In this document: positions 1 through 10,795 of the stretch, in pieces
How positions within the stretch are numbered: the stretch's first letter is position 1
How the letters are laid out: the number at the start of each line of letters is the position of its first letter
DNA from: Gnetum montanum
Lineage: Eukaryota; Streptophyta; Gnetopsida; Gnetales; Gnetaceae
Assembly (NCBI GenBank): GCA_015680685.1
Contig: MNCI01010007.1
Span: 304,040 to 368,039 of the forward strand
Direction of reading: 5' to 3'
Length of the DNA stretch: 64,000 bases
The notes under the pieces: model-generated
The model's input: only the letters and a program-made list of their open reading frames with translations
What the model was told of the DNA's origin: nothing
Databases searched by the model: none
Made by a program: the position numbers and the translations under genes

Positions 1-126
1 TAATGGTAAAGGGATCCCCAATGCATACTTGGTCACATTTTGATCTAAGTGCCTGCTCCTTCGAGCCTAGCCACATACCATCATGTGTGTGTTCCCCATA
101 TCACTCACTGGAAAGGCCTTAGACTA

Positions 127-553
127 GTATCGTGTGCTACCTAAGGCCTCAATCTCTTCTTTGGAGGATCTCATAAGCTAGTTTGTGACATGCTTCAAGT
201 ACAACCTAAAGCTTGAAGCAACCCTTGACCAACTCATGCAAGTCAAGCAAGGGCCCCTAGAGCCCATGCCAAAATTCCTCCAACACTAGAGAGTCACATT
301 GAGTGAAATGCATGAACCCCTAGTAGAGACACACCTATTGACCATCTTCAAGGGTGTAGTGAACAACTTTATCAAGTTAAAACTATACTACCTAGTCCCA
401 AAGTCTCTTAGCCAAGCCTTTGTCCAAACAAAGGGCATAGAGGAGGTTGCCCAAGCTAGTAATGACCCTACCTACATGGCCTACAAAAACCAACATGCAC
501 ACAAAAAAAATGCAACAGTGGCAATAGTGGCCACAACAAAAGCAACCAACTAA
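127..553 (+). pseudogene. gag: Tat-type gag core domain, degraded
   Basis: Gag is the structural nucleocapsid-shell protein of LTR retrotransposons. Reading from about 127, the frame contains ASISSLEDLIS then FVTCFKYNLK and a Q-rich stretch ending in PKFLQH. This is the usual order of the plant retrotransposon gag core (SISSF.DL...F...F, then Q...E.L..F..R). Stops fall at the codon after DLIS and after LQH. The last stretch, 299-553, is open and carries the following helices up to MAYKNQHAHKK. No zinc knuckle follows within the open part. The start of gag lies outside the window. Confidence 0.7.
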
Positions 554-1011
554 GGCTCAATAACCAAGCAACCCAAGGACCCAGTTCACAAAGTTACCAA
601 CTTTGGTGCCAACTTACCTACATCAGCAGGGGTTTCCCCAAGGTCCAACTTTAAGTGCAAGGATTGCTCAAAGCATACATCGCTACTGATGGAACCCTTT
701 GAACTACTGGAGTAACTCCTAAAAGCCAGGTGAATCCAATACAAACATGTATCAGAGATTACTTGCCAAAAACATGATAGGTATTATAAACTACTAAGGA
801 ACCCCACCTCAGTAGTATCAAACAAGCCCCTGGTCCCACAACATTTCAAGTTAGACCAATACTGTCATTACCACTAGATGTCTAGTTACAATATAGATAA
901 CTATCATGATTTGTAGGATGACCTGCAAAGAATGATAGAATGGGGCTAATTCATGCTCTACACAACAAGCCAATCCAATGTAGATGATGCCCCCTACGTC
1001 ATAAACTCCAT

Positions 1012-1650
1012 TAGCATAGGTGGAAAGTCTAAACCTATGCAATAACCTTTTGTGATCCGCATGCCTCCTAGCAAGGCAAGGATCTCCTTGGCCTCCAAAA
1101 GCAAGAGGCCCTCCTTTGTTATCAAAGTGCCACCTCGGGCACCCATAACACCCTTTATGGTCAAGGTCCCATGGCAATCATCTGCCAAGACATTAAACTG
1201 ACAACCAAACCAATCGTCTGCTAAGACATTAAATTGGCATGATGCAACAACAACAACCGCTAAGCAACCTTTTGTCATCAAGGTGCCACAACAAGTTGGC
1301 CCCACAACAGCTCCTAAATCACCATTTGTCATAAGGATGCTACAACATGATGGCCCCTTACCTACCTGAAGCCCAATAGTCGGCAACATCTTGGTCTCTC
1401 CTCCTTCAAGGGTTGACCCCACTAGCAACCCAGGTAGGCCTACCAAATGGCAATGTAAGAGGACAAATGAGCACATTGTAGCCTCCATGACCAAAGTAAA
1501 GGCCATAAATAACAAGCAAAAACTAAGCATTGGGGCCCCTACCCCCAAGTAGGCCAAGCAACCCAAGCCCAAGTCCCCTCCACAAGAGATCTGTCTCTCA
1601 AGTTGCATGGAGGAAGTCAAGGCCAACACAACAACCAATGACAAGGACTT
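1012..1650 (+). pseudogene. Gag-protease linker with internal short repeats (Tat-1)
   Basis: In the sense frame this stretch is mostly open and strongly biased to Pro, Ser, Lys and Thr. It repeats a short block (PFVIRMP, SFVIKVP, PFMVKVP, PFVIKVP, PFVIRML) about every 20-40 residues, and a second unit SAKTLN twice (about 1178-1240). It lies between the gag core and the protease in the expected place for the poorly conserved gag-pro linker. A 219-codon open frame on the opposite strand over the same bases is a shadow. No database family is recognised; the repeats suggest expansion in a disordered linker. Confidence 0.5.
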
Positions 1651-1699
1651 CATAGTTGCACTAACCTAGGTGAAAAAAAAGCTTAAGTAAAAGAACACA

Positions 1700-2420
1700 A
1701 TGTTGAGCTTGTACAACTTGGTCATGATCTCATCTGCTCACTACCAAGCATTGGCCCAGATGTTGGCCTTCATTCCTATTATGGAGGACATCCCTACAGA
1801 TGAGAACACCATCTACGCAACAATGTTCCCCCTTGCACCACAAGAATTGGGTTCAACATCCCTAGTGTTTTGTGATGATGTAGTTAAGGTCAACCCCAAA
1901 CAAGGGGAGGTCACTATAGTTCCACTATCCATTAGCATATGTGTTGGTTAGTGCACGATCTACAGGGTGGGTGTTGGTGATGGTGCAACAACAAACGTAG
2001 TCCTATACTCTATCATCGACAAGCTAGGCCTAGCAGATGAAATTAGGCCAACCAAAATCATGTGTCTAAAATCCTTCAATGGATCGCATGTCTCTGTCAG
2101 GGGTACAATCAACTTAGCCTTCATGGGAGGAGAGCAATTCCCCACTAGCGTAGATCTCATTATCATAGAGGAGGTGTTAAGCTTCAACTCGATCCTAGGC
2201 AGGCCTTGGCTAGCCCACCTATGAGTTGTCTCCTCTTCCATCCACCAAGAAGTCCACCTTACATACGAAGGTGGTTGAGTTATCATCTATGGTGATAACA
2301 CCTCCTTTTTGGCTATCCACAACATAGACATGGAGCAAGTGTCAGAGGTGGAGTTTCTTGGTGATGCACCTATGGCAACCAATGCAATGCCTAAGGCTAA
2401 CACACAAAAATAAGTGGTTG
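1700..2420 (+). pseudogene. pro: Retroviral-type aspartic protease, Tat-like, degraded
   Basis: The protease would cut the gag-pol polyprotein. A pre-protease segment (1700-1951) ends in a stop. The domain resumes in the next frame with the flap and core order expected for Tat elements: GDGATTNVV near the active site, KLGLADE, LKSFNGS, GTINLAFMGG, then SILGRPWLAHL (ending about 2223), followed after a stop by the SSIHQEVHLTYEGG extension. The usual active-site D-G-G-A-S order reads G-D-G-A-T here, so the catalytic Asp seems displaced or lost. Reverse transcriptase should follow but is missing, which marks a deletion or recombination downstream of about 2420. Confidence 0.75.
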
Positions 2421-3968
2421 AAGCCAATAGCCTGCTAGAGGATGCTAAGCCTTGAACACCCCCTAATCCATGCTTGGTTAGGAAGTAACTACATGACCAA
2501 GACTATCCCTTGGCCAAAAACATGCTAAGTGCTTGCTTACCCCTTACCTTCACAGGCCATGCTTTTTTGGTTTTTGCTTGTGTTGCATTTGTTCATGCAT
2601 TTACATTTCACTTCCTTGCCTAGTTTACACATTACTTTGCTTTGCTTATGCATTTCTACTTTTTTTATGCATCCATCCACTTAGCTTACACATTGCATTT
2701 GAAAAACATCAAAAACACATAAAAATAGAAAAAACCATCAAGCTATAAAAACACATTACTCAAAAAGGCCTTAAACTAGCCCACAGCCTGTAACGACCTA
2801 AAACTATCACTTTTTGCATTGCTTTCCTTTCATTCATGAATTTTAACTTTGCTTATGATAGGTGCCACTTGATGTTGTTTTTCTAGTTGATTTTTGCAGG
2901 ATCTTATAGGCACATAGCATGACTACACATGTAGCATCGCACCTCACACAAACAAGGTAAGCACTTGTCCTCCATGAAGCAAAAAATTGGCACAGATAGT
3001 CTGTTATGAAAATAAAATGGTATAGCAGTCTGCTATGACTATAAAATAGCATGGATCATACTTGGATCATGACATTAAATTGGCACAACATCCACCATCC
3101 ACTACGATGTTAAACTAGCACCCAACAGTTTGCTAGTACTATAAACTAGCACATCACAGTCTGCCAAGACCTTTAATTGGGTTCACAATCTACCAGGACT
3201 TTAAACTGGCATGTTGCTAATCTGTTGGAGCACATGCCATTGGTGAAACCCTTGGGGCACTCACAGCATCATTGCCTCCCACCATTTTGTTGATCTTTTG
3301 GAGCACCTGCCATTAATGTGACCTTTAGAGGACTCGTAGCATCATTGCCTTGGCACTTTTACTAGCTTCCTGAGCACTTGCAACTGGTACAACATTTGAT
3401 GAATTTGTAGCATCTTCACATCCAACACTTGCAGCATCTTCACATTTGGAATTTGCACTTGCATTTTATGTTTTATGGTTTTCTTATCTTCTCAGACTTA
3501 TGTTTGCAAGATGAAGCCCTGAAGGAAGTAGTGCAAAGATGCATCTCATCATAGCACCAAGTTGTCACATTGCTCCGATGTGCATGATTGGACTAGTTAA
3601 GCCACTTAAGAGTGCACATCCCCCTCATTCCATTATAGTCTACACACATCCACTTCTTCATCCTAATAGCCTCTCATCCCTTGCATACTCACGATTGCAC
3701 ATCCCTCTGATGCATACGCATTGTGATGCATATGGCATTCTGTTCACATCAACTGTAGAATCCAAGGTGGATGTAACACAACTCATCCAATGGGGAGGCT
3801 CTATTGGTTGGTTAAGGCTCAAGCGGATGTAATGCAACTCATCCTGGGAAGGAAACACCTGTCCTACAGATGCGATGCGATTGCATCAAAGTAAAGCCCA
3901 TCTACTCGATGGCCCACACCTTGTAGCTAACATTCAGTAGTAAGTTGAATTGAACAGGGGTTTGCATC
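2421..3968. other. Noncoding tail of Tat-1: T-rich stretch and short-repeat block
   Basis: From 2530 to 2720 the + strand is rich in T and C with no plausible frame. From about 2975 to 3215 a degenerate unit of roughly 35-45 bases repeats (see separate entry). Near 3768 and 3825 a 20-base unit (GGATGTAACACAACTCATCC and a near copy) occurs twice. I see no gene and no RNA. It may be the element's 3' untranslated region, but no second copy is available to prove it. Confidence 0.4.
2975..3215 (+). repeat. Degenerate tandem unit around GTCTGC-AAGAC-TTAAA-TGGCA
   Basis: About five diverged copies share the pattern 'agtctgctatgac(t)ataaa(c/t)tggcac'. The same pattern occurs twice in the gag-protease linker of the same element at about 1180-1243 (tctgccaagacattaaactgac and tctgctaagacattaaattggc). 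Spacing is irregular. This ties the noncoding block to Tat-1. Confidence 0.5.
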
Positions 3969-4056
3969 ATAGCAAAGCAAGAAAAAAAAAGAAAAAAGAT
4001 AAAAAAAGAGAAAAAAATGAAAATCCAAAAAAAAGAAAGGAAAATAAGAAAAAGCA
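3969..4056 (+). repeat. A/G-only low-complexity tract
   Basis: Nearly all bases are A or G, with runs of up to nine A, interrupted by single T or C. It could be an expanded polypurine-type region of Tat-1, or simple low complexity. No LTR boundary could be fixed next to it. Confidence 0.6.
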
Positions 4057-4392
4057 CATTCCCAAGCAAATTGACAACATTGTAGCTTCACAACTAGCCT
4101 AGCCTTGGATTGACTTTGACTCTCTCATGAGCACTCTAATGAAAGGTCAACATTTTAGGGGCAAGCCACTTTATGCCATGGTCACTGTTAGCCATTATGA
4201 CTTTGCATCTTACATTATAATACACTATTTGCATTTTATTTCCTCTACTTGCATTTCATCTCCCTAGCACATTGCCTATACACTTTTCCTAGCATACCCT
4301 TATCCACAACACTCTTGAACATGGTGGAACGACACTCGATCTTGTACCGATGAGTGATGTTGGTGCCATATCTACTGTGTTGTTTTGTAATT

Positions 4393-4438
4393 CTTTATTG
4401 ATGTCTCTCGGGCCACTCCTCTAGACATCAATAAAGAG
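4393..4438. repeat. Perfect 15-bp inverted repeat with 16-nt loop
   Basis: The arms TCTTTATTGATGTCT and AGACATCAATAAAGA are perfectly complementary around a GC-rich loop (4408-4423). The right arm contains AATAAA. In RNA this would be a strong hairpin. It sits between the purine tract and the LTR-like repeats of Tat-1. Confidence 0.7.
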
Positions 4439-4439
4439 G

Positions 4440-5440
4440 AGCCATTGAAACACCATAAAATTTTAGGTCTCAGCATCTCAACTGCAAATTTGGCTAAGTG
4501 TCAAAACAGTGGGACTTTGCCCAAATTTTTTCTAAGTGTTGGGCTACACTCTCATTACCCTTGCTATACTCTAGAGCATAGCCAACATAGAACACTATTT
4601 TTACAAATTGTTTTCTAACTACTGAGTTACGCCTCCCATGTGTAACACAGTGTGAGTGTAGCAAGCTATATAAATTTTTCTAAATGTTGTGCTATACTTC
4701 CATTGCCCTTTCTATGCTCTAGAGTGTAGCCAGCACCTCAGTGGTTAGTTTTGCCTAAGTGTCAAGCCAAAAGCTATCAAGCTAGCTCAACATGGAAGAG
4801 GCATTTGGTAGATTTTCTAACTCTTGAGGCTACCCCTCCTACTATGCTCTAGAGCGTAGCAAGAATAAATATTTTAATTTTTACTAGATTCCTCTAAGTG
4901 TTCATGCTATGTCCTATTTTTGAGCAACAGCCTGTGTCCCGTGCATAATGTGGGGTGAGCGTAGTAGCCAGAGTTAGAAAATTTTTTGAACTTTTTCTAG
5001 TCGCCTCTGGACTTAGAATATTTTCTAAATTTTTCTTGTAGTTCCACCTATCATGCTACCATGTGGCACTCGATCCACATTTTGGATTAATCCTAGCCCT
5101 ATAAATACCCCTATGTCCCAATGTTTTAGAGTGTGGGCTTCCATTTTTCACCAATTGGCAGTTGGCACTTTCATTGGGCATTTGGTATTTTGGCATCTTG
5201 GCACTTAGCTCATTGGGTGAACAAGATCCAGAGCACACCACACTAGCAGATAGGCAGCCCTACACCACACAATTTACCGCAGCCTTGTTGCAGCCTTGCA
5301 AAACATTGCATGGTACACCGCAGCCCCGTTGCAACCCTATAGAACACTGCATAGTACATCATGGTGGCCATCCTCGTAGGCATGGTTCATCATGACAAGC
5401 ACCAAACTTCATAGCCTGACATCACTGAGACTGTGACTAC
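4440..5440 (+). repeat. Probable LTR-like region of Tat-1 with internal repeats and TATA box
   Basis: A unit of roughly 90-190 bases recurs at least three times in diverged form. Each copy pairs a 'taagtgttgggctaca' type start with a 'tatgctctagagtgtagcc' block (about 4530-4590, 4680-4735, 4815-4865). A CTATAAATA box follows at 5099-5107, inside a less AT-rich stretch resembling a plant LTR promoter. No matching copy exists elsewhere in the window, so the LTR borders and the strand assignment are inferred only from the TATA orientation and from the position after Tat-1. Confidence 0.45.
5099..5107 (+). promoter_or_regulatory. TATA box (candidate, Tat-1 LTR-like region)
   Basis: CTATAAATA in a CCCT-CTATAAATA-CCCC context matches the plant TATA consensus and the boxes seen in the Athila LTRs of this window. 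No transcript evidence is available. Confidence 0.45.
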
Positions 5441-6306
5441 ACTTCCATTGTGCTTGTTGTACACTATGTACCTTCTAAGACTCTTCTGGAGTTAACTACA
5501 CCCCCATTTAGGGTGGTGTTCCATTTCTCTCTCCTATTTCTAGCATTTTCTTATGTCTTTTCACACTTTTTCACATGTTATCACATTGTACTATGCTTGG
5601 GTGGTAGCCCCTATGGGTTGACACCCTCATTTTGGTTGAAACGCATGGCTATGCTTACCCCCATTCTGTAGCTACGCTCTAACTTAGCACTGCGAAACAC
5701 CACTTTTACAGTTACCACCATTTTGCATTATATGCATTTGTATTTTTGGCTAACCACACCACCTCTTGATTACACCAACCACCCCAGTTGCAACTAGAAA
5801 AGTCCTTATTCGATTGACAAGATCATCTAGGGTGCTCCCCCTTCGTTTCCAGCAAGGCCCTCACATGGAGGTGGGGTTAAGGCTGTGCGTCCGTTGACCC
5901 CTTAGTGATTCTAGCCATTAATGTTTTTGATCATTACATGACTGAGGTGGATCTTGAATTTCTTAAGTAAGAAATTCTTCTACATGTTAGCTAAATTGAT
6001 TATGTGTAAAAGGTCGTTTATTATAATCCTCTAAAGTCATGTCACTATTTTTAATGAGAGGGTCATATATTTAATTCATGTCTTTTGATGTTGTGGAAAA
6101 GAGCTATGTAAGCACATCAACACCAAGCTACTAGAAACACTACTAATGTTTCTTCTAAAAATATTGTTCATCTTGCTAAGGTTTTTTTTTATATAGATGC
6201 TTTAGATGTTGCAACAATTTCTTTTGCTAATATTTCAATAGTTAGCCCACCCTTTTCCTTTACTATTAGAAAATGTATCTTTGAGGAATATTCTTGTCAA
6301 ATTAAT
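5441..6306. other. Spacer between Tat-1 remains and Ath-1
   Basis: No gene is recognised. The first half has moderate GC and short open frames without family signatures. The second half is AT-rich. A 22-bp near-perfect palindrome lies at 5956-5977 (10-bp arms GAATTTCTTA and TAAGAAATTC, 2-nt centre). Ath-1 begins at about 6307, but its target duplication cannot be checked because its 3' LTR is missing. Confidence 0.5.
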
Positions 6307-7195
6307 TAATGAATTGTATTTTACCTGACTCTGATATTGAATATCCAATATTGGAGCCTTGATATCGAGTACATGATATTGGATCCCAAGAAGCAATGTC
6401 AAATATCTGATCTCATAGGGTATGTGTCGACCTATAAATATAGTGCTTGGGAACATGGTTTCCATATAGTTTTTATCATAGCATAGTAGAGCTCTTGTAG
6501 TTTCTTTTCTCTAGAGCTAGAATATTTTCCAAAGTGCCTATAGTAGGAGTCATTGAGTGTACAGATCTTTATTCAAGCATTATTGTACTTGAGCACGGTA
6601 GTGTGTGCAGCAATAAAGACAAGCTTTTTGATCAAACCTTGCAGCACCTTGGCTAGCTTAAATATTTTATTCATGCATTTAATGTTTTATGCAATTTTAT
6701 TTAATACCACCAATAATTAAGCTAAAGTAAGATAGTTTGATTAAATACAAATTAATTAAGCACATACGTATGGCTGCTTCGAGCATGTGTATGACTCTTA
6801 GTAATTCTAGCAACACTTAAAATTTAGTAACCCAGTAGCATTATATGTGTTTAGGATGTGCACGGAGGGTCAGACTTGGGACTGGATACTTATGTTAGGA
6901 TAGTTAGTTATTAATTAGCAATTAGATTAGTTAAATTAATTTATAAATTGAGTTTCAACCTACTGTTAATTGAGACAAATAAAATTTAAAATAATAAAAA
7001 TCATGTGCCTTAATTACACTTAACCATACAATGAAGCTCCACAACTGTAGTTGAGAAGACAACGATTGTCACAGTTATATTTCATGTCCTAGAACTTGTG
7101 TACATAGCCACTTAAGGTTTGTGGAATTTGACTGGATTACATGTGAATGCTTGTGATTCATATGGTTGGGCATAGGGGTACCTCGTCACTCATCG
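6307..7195 (+). repeat. 5' LTR of Ath-1
   Basis: The start (TAATGAATTG, a decayed TGATGAATC) and the end (CACTCATCG, a decayed CTCATCA) were set by alignment to the Ath-3 LTRs, whose ends are proven by target duplications. U3 carries GATATTG/GGATAT-type repeats (6337-6400) like those of Ath-3. TATA lies at 6432-6440, and the polyadenylation signal AATAAA at 6612-6617 within the conserved R block. Length is about 889 bp. Confidence 0.8.
6432..6440 (+). promoter_or_regulatory. TATA box of Ath-1 LTR
   Basis: CTATAAATA lies about 125 bp into the LTR, at the same place relative to the conserved R block as in Ath-2, Ath-3 and Ath-4. It is the expected RNA polymerase II promoter of the element. Confidence 0.7.
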
Positions 7196-7196
7196 T

Positions 7197-7214
7197 TGGT
7201 GCCATTGCTAGGGA
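7197..7214 (+). promoter_or_regulatory. Primer-binding site for tRNA-Asp (Ath-1)
   Basis: TGGTGCCATTGCTAGGGA lies one base inside the LTR end. It matches the complement of the plant tRNA-Asp 3' end (TGGCGCCGTTGCCGGGGA), the primer used by Athila-type elements, with four changes, all C-to-T or G-to-A. Confidence 0.85.
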
Positions 7215-7434
7215 CCTTTAGTTATTACATGCGCTATCTAAGACTTAGTGAAAAATTATTTAAGATCATTGGAATGAACCCTAAAGTCATATCATATATT
7301 AAAATAACTACAACAAATTTAAGAAGCACATTGCATTTCTTGTTTTTTAACACAAGATGTATTCTACTTATAGGACTCATTTTCCATCCAAGTTTGATGG
7401 AGTAAATCAATAGATGCCCTAACAATATAGAATG

Positions 7435-9275
7435 GTATATGCTCATCCTACTGAGTATGCATCCAATTTTACCTTTGTACCATACTAAGGTAAACTACTG
7501 TGGTGGTGAGACATGGAGGGCAACATTGTGTTGTTGCCCGATCAATCTGTTCTTGCAATGCTTCAAAAAACTCTAATACAATTGGGCATCCAAGGACTTC
7601 ATGTTGAGTATGTTGTGCAGGATAGTGACACCAAGGATTATTATCCCATTAAGGCACAATGTCTAAGGAATTGACAGCTAGAGTAGTGCCATGAATCTAT
7701 GAAGGGGAAGTGGTTCAATGATTCCCCATACTTGATGTACCAAAAAGATGGTGGAGAACCCATTTTTGGGGTTTTTCATTTAAAAAAAACTCCTCTCTTT
7801 GACTTTGATGAAGGAGGTCAAAACTAAAACCTACAATTCATAATTCATAATCTAGGTTCTAGCAAGAATGGATCCAATGATAAAGGGGGATTCAAGGAGG
7901 AGAGTCATGATAATGATGCAGACAAGCAACAAGATCATGGTTGCGATTGTTGAAGAGGGGGTGGTAGGCATTGTAAGGATGTTACTTCTTCTTCCTCTTC
8001 ACCTTTGTTGTTATCTTCCACTTTTAGATCTGAATGTAACTGCAAGGGGTATGATTGTGATGGAGGTGACCAACGGAACCAAGATGAACATTGTGACTAT
8101 TGGGCAAGTCAAGACCTGGGGTGCAAGCATTTAAGAGAAACCCATTTTCATGAATGAAGGGGTAGTAGAGGGCATTGTAGGCACCAGAATCATGGCCTTG
8201 ATGAGCCTTTTCTTACTACTCGAAGCATGCTAAACATTGTAGAGATAGTTAGAATTCCTACAAGACACACTAAGAATAGTCAAATCAAGAGGCTAGACAT
8301 GAATAATATCCCTAGGTTTGAAGGGAAATATAACTTAGATTCATCAAATCATCTTCAAGCTTTCCACAATGCCAGTGCCTTGCAAAACATAGAAAATGAT
8401 TGGCAAAGGCTTAAGTTATTTCCTAGGATACTCATTAAAGAAGCAAAAATTTGGTACCATTCCTTAGAACTAGAATCCATTAGACGATGGAGTACAATTC
8501 TCAAACTATTCAATGATAAGTATTAGATGTACTCCTGAGTATCCAACTTGAGGAGGTAGTTCCAAGGATGGAAATAAGGAACACATGAACCCTTGGATGC
8601 AACCATGGGTAGATACTATTCCTTATTACACAGATGTCTTGGCCATGGTTATTCTCAATAGGAGAAACTTTGCCATATTGTAGATGGGATTAGAAATGAG
8701 GAGAACTCTTGGAGTCTATGCCCAAGGACGATTTTCAGAAGGAGAGTTTAGGAAATGCAAAAGTGTATAAGAATAAAACTAAGAGCCCACTAGATCTAAT
8801 GGTTGATTGAGTAGGTAAAAAAAGAAGGAGAGTTTAGGAAATGCAAAAGTGTAGAAGAATAAAACTATGACCCTTCCATTTGCAAGAGGGAGGTTCGATT
8901 TTGTGATAGCGAGGAGGAATCATCACTTAATGAGGTGGTGAACTGGAAGACCTTGTTGATTCAAAAGTGCACCTTTCAATTTTTTTAGCTAAGGTAGATC
9001 AGTTATGGGACTCTATGTATAGAAAATTTCAAGTTTTCCTAAAAATTACCAAAGAATCCAAAGAACAAGGTAGCGATCATGATCATAGGAGGCGAAAGGA
9101 AGCTAAATGTGCCAATCAAAGGGATAAGGTTAATATTGCTAATGTAGGGAAAGTTGTAGAAATTGAATTAGATGATGGTGGTGGATGTGATATCTACCAA
9201 TATGAACATCCTAAGGAATGTTGTCCCATCATGTCATACTTTCAAGAGTTTGGGATGTATGCTTTGAATCCATGA
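7435..9275 (+). pseudogene. gag: Athila-like gag, degraded (Ath-1)
   Basis: The N-terminal block (about 7435-7540) reads VYAHPTEY...FTFV then DMEGNIVLLP, matching the better kept gag start of Ath-2. A Gly/Asp/His-rich middle follows. The gag core is open at 8227-8526: IPTR, KRLDMNNIPRFEGKYN, LQAFHNASALQNIEN, LFPR.LIKEAK.WY, IRRWST.L.LFNDKY. The tail (8967-9275) has a charged, possibly coiled stretch and ends CDIYQYEHPKECC...MYALNP followed by TGA. A 45-base unit is duplicated 86 bases apart (8737 and 8823), an event not shared by Ath-4. Several stops in the middle prevent expression. Confidence 0.8.
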
Positions 9276-9880
9276 CTAGCAAAAAGTCAAATACCTAGAA
9301 GATTGCCTTATCCTCAAGGCAATCCCAGGTAGTTCCATCAGCAACAACAGTATTATCCAAGTAGAACTCCACTGCAATCATACGACTAGTATTAATAGTG
9401 GCAGCAACTACAGTCATGGGCACTACCACTACTAAGGTAGTAATACCCTTACAGACAACTTGATCCATATGGGTATTACATTCAGTAACCTCTATTTCCA
9501 CAAGACTCTTCCAATCATATTTCTACTTTTCAACATCACTACTACCCTCTTGAATATTATCAAATTCATTCTCCACATTCTAGGAGGGATACCACTTTTT
9601 ATCCTTATCCTCATCTTGTTCCTACAACTATTCCTCCACCCTCAACATAGCTACCACCTACTCCATTTATGCAAGGTGAACTTCTAGCCCAACCACAGCA
9701 ATGCAATGCTACCAAGGTCATTAATCTACAACCAGTTCATCAACTAAGTGGTTTGGACAATAGATCATATAAAAGAGCTTTTTTCTGATCCAACAGTCCA
9801 CCCAAGCCCTCACATACACATGCGGTTGGCAACCTGCTTCTCCATCTTCCTCTATCTCTAATTCCTTCGAGTTCCCTTAA
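9276..9880 (+). pseudogene. Pro/Gln-rich gag-protease linker (Ath-1)
   Basis: Continuing the gag frame beyond TGA gives LPYPQGNPR and a Q- and P-rich low-complexity stretch broken by several stops. The same stretch is present in Ath-2 and Ath-4. Open frames on either strand here (for example 9460-9687) are shadows. This region is expanded by tandem duplication in Ath-3 and Ath-4 but not here. Confidence 0.6.
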
Positions 9881-9886
9881 AATCAA

Positions 9887-10365
9887 ATGCCACCTAGAAT
9901 CCAAACTATTATGCTCACTCATGCTGTATTTGATTGGATTTATGCTAGGAACCTTCCTAGGAAATTAGCTAATCTTGGAAGTTCTCTTATTTACTTACAA
10001 ATTGTTGGGAATGAACTATGTAAAGCTCTTCTTAATTTAGGTTCTAGTGTGAACTTGATTTCTCATGAGATGTATATTGCTAGAAACCTATAGCCCCTCA
10101 AGAAGAGCAATATTCAAGTGGAATTGGCAAACTAGTCCATTATTGTTTCATTGGGACTGGTGAAAGACATTGTGACCATTGTCTGTGGGTGGTCTTACCT
10201 TACTAATTTCCTAGTAATCAAGGTTGAGAACTATAAAGGGGTCTTTCCAATAATCATGGGAAGGACATGGTTAAGCACTGTTGATATAAGAATGAACATC
10301 AAAGATCTTTACTTGAAGATATCTAAGGAAAATGCATTCAGAAAGATCAAGAAGAAGTGAGTTCC
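9887..10365 (+). pseudogene. pro: Aspartic protease of Ath-1, active-site Asp lost
   Basis: The domain reads AVFDWI, SLIYLQIVGNELCKALL, then the active-site segment NLGSSVNLIS, and ends with FPIIMGRTWLS (the conserved I.GR.WL motif). The Ath-2 copy keeps Asp at the first active-site position (DLGSDVNLIS). Here it is Asn (aat for gat), a single G-to-A change that would abolish catalysis. One stop separates the two open halves (9887-10093, 10151-10360). The reading runs on to KISKENAFRKIKKK before the linker. Confidence 0.8.
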
Positions 10366-10795
10366 ATGCATCGTGTACAATGATACAAGGTGCAATTGCA
10401 TGCAGAAACTCTAGTCCATTAAATGAGCATCCATTTTCGAATGTAGGTAGTGTGCATCTGAAGCAGACATTCAAATGTGTTTGTATGTAGTAGCCACAAT
10501 ACAAGAGGGCATCTAGTGGCTGATCACTGATTTTGAAAGCAACACACTTTGCATGGAATCTATTGAGAGCTTGACATGCACTTATGTCACAGGCATGGAT
10601 GAACTAGAGAGAGTTCATCATAAACTCTTTGATAATGCAAATGATGATACCTATTGGGGAGAGTTGGAAATTCCTAAAAACGTTAAACAAGAGCCCCTTG
10701 AGTTAAAAACTCTAACTGCCAACATGGAATATGCATTCTTAAAAAATAAGAATCCAGTAATAATTAATGCAAATCTTACTCCAAAATAGAAATAG
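10366..10795 (+). pseudogene. Protease-RT linker with conserved acidic block (Ath-1)
   Basis: Open at 10553-10789. The frame carries ESLTCTYV, a D/E-rich stretch, and the block YWGELEIP.N.KQEPLELK.L..NMEYAFL, also present in Ath-2 (27114-27347) and Ath-4 (56020-56250). It is the usual connector before reverse transcriptase in Athila pol (LP..LEYAFL type). It ends in a stop at the RT boundary. Confidence 0.7.

Larger units (their letters stand above)
1..2530 (+). mobile_element. Tat-1: 5'-truncated Tat-lineage Ty3/gypsy fragment (gag to protease)
   Basis: This fragment enters the window already inside gag and runs through a gag-protease linker into an aspartic protease. The sense reading is interrupted by stops and frameshifts. 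Reverse transcriptase, RNase H and integrase, which should follow the protease, are absent: after about 2420 the sequence becomes T-rich and noncoding. The lineage call rests on the gag core signature around 145-260 and on the protease C-terminal block SILGRPWLAHL, typical of the Tat/Ogre group. The element is ancient and non-functional. Neither the 5' LTR nor a target duplication is visible, so the true limits are unknown. Confidence 0.75.

Noticed and set aside
994-1653. Longest open frame of the first 20 kb, 219 codons on the - strand
   Set aside because: It is antisense to the Tat-1 gag-protease linker, whose sense frame reads through with repeated PFVI-type words; no family resemblance.
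4355-4372. Second PBS-like site (TTGGTGCCATATCTACTG) in the Tat-1 tail
   Set aside because: Only the first ten bases resemble the tRNA-Asp complement, and no LTR end homologous to the Athila copies precedes it.
9460-9687. 75-codon hydrophobic frame in Ath-1
   Set aside because: It lies in the gag-protease linker in a frame not shared by Ath-2 or Ath-4.
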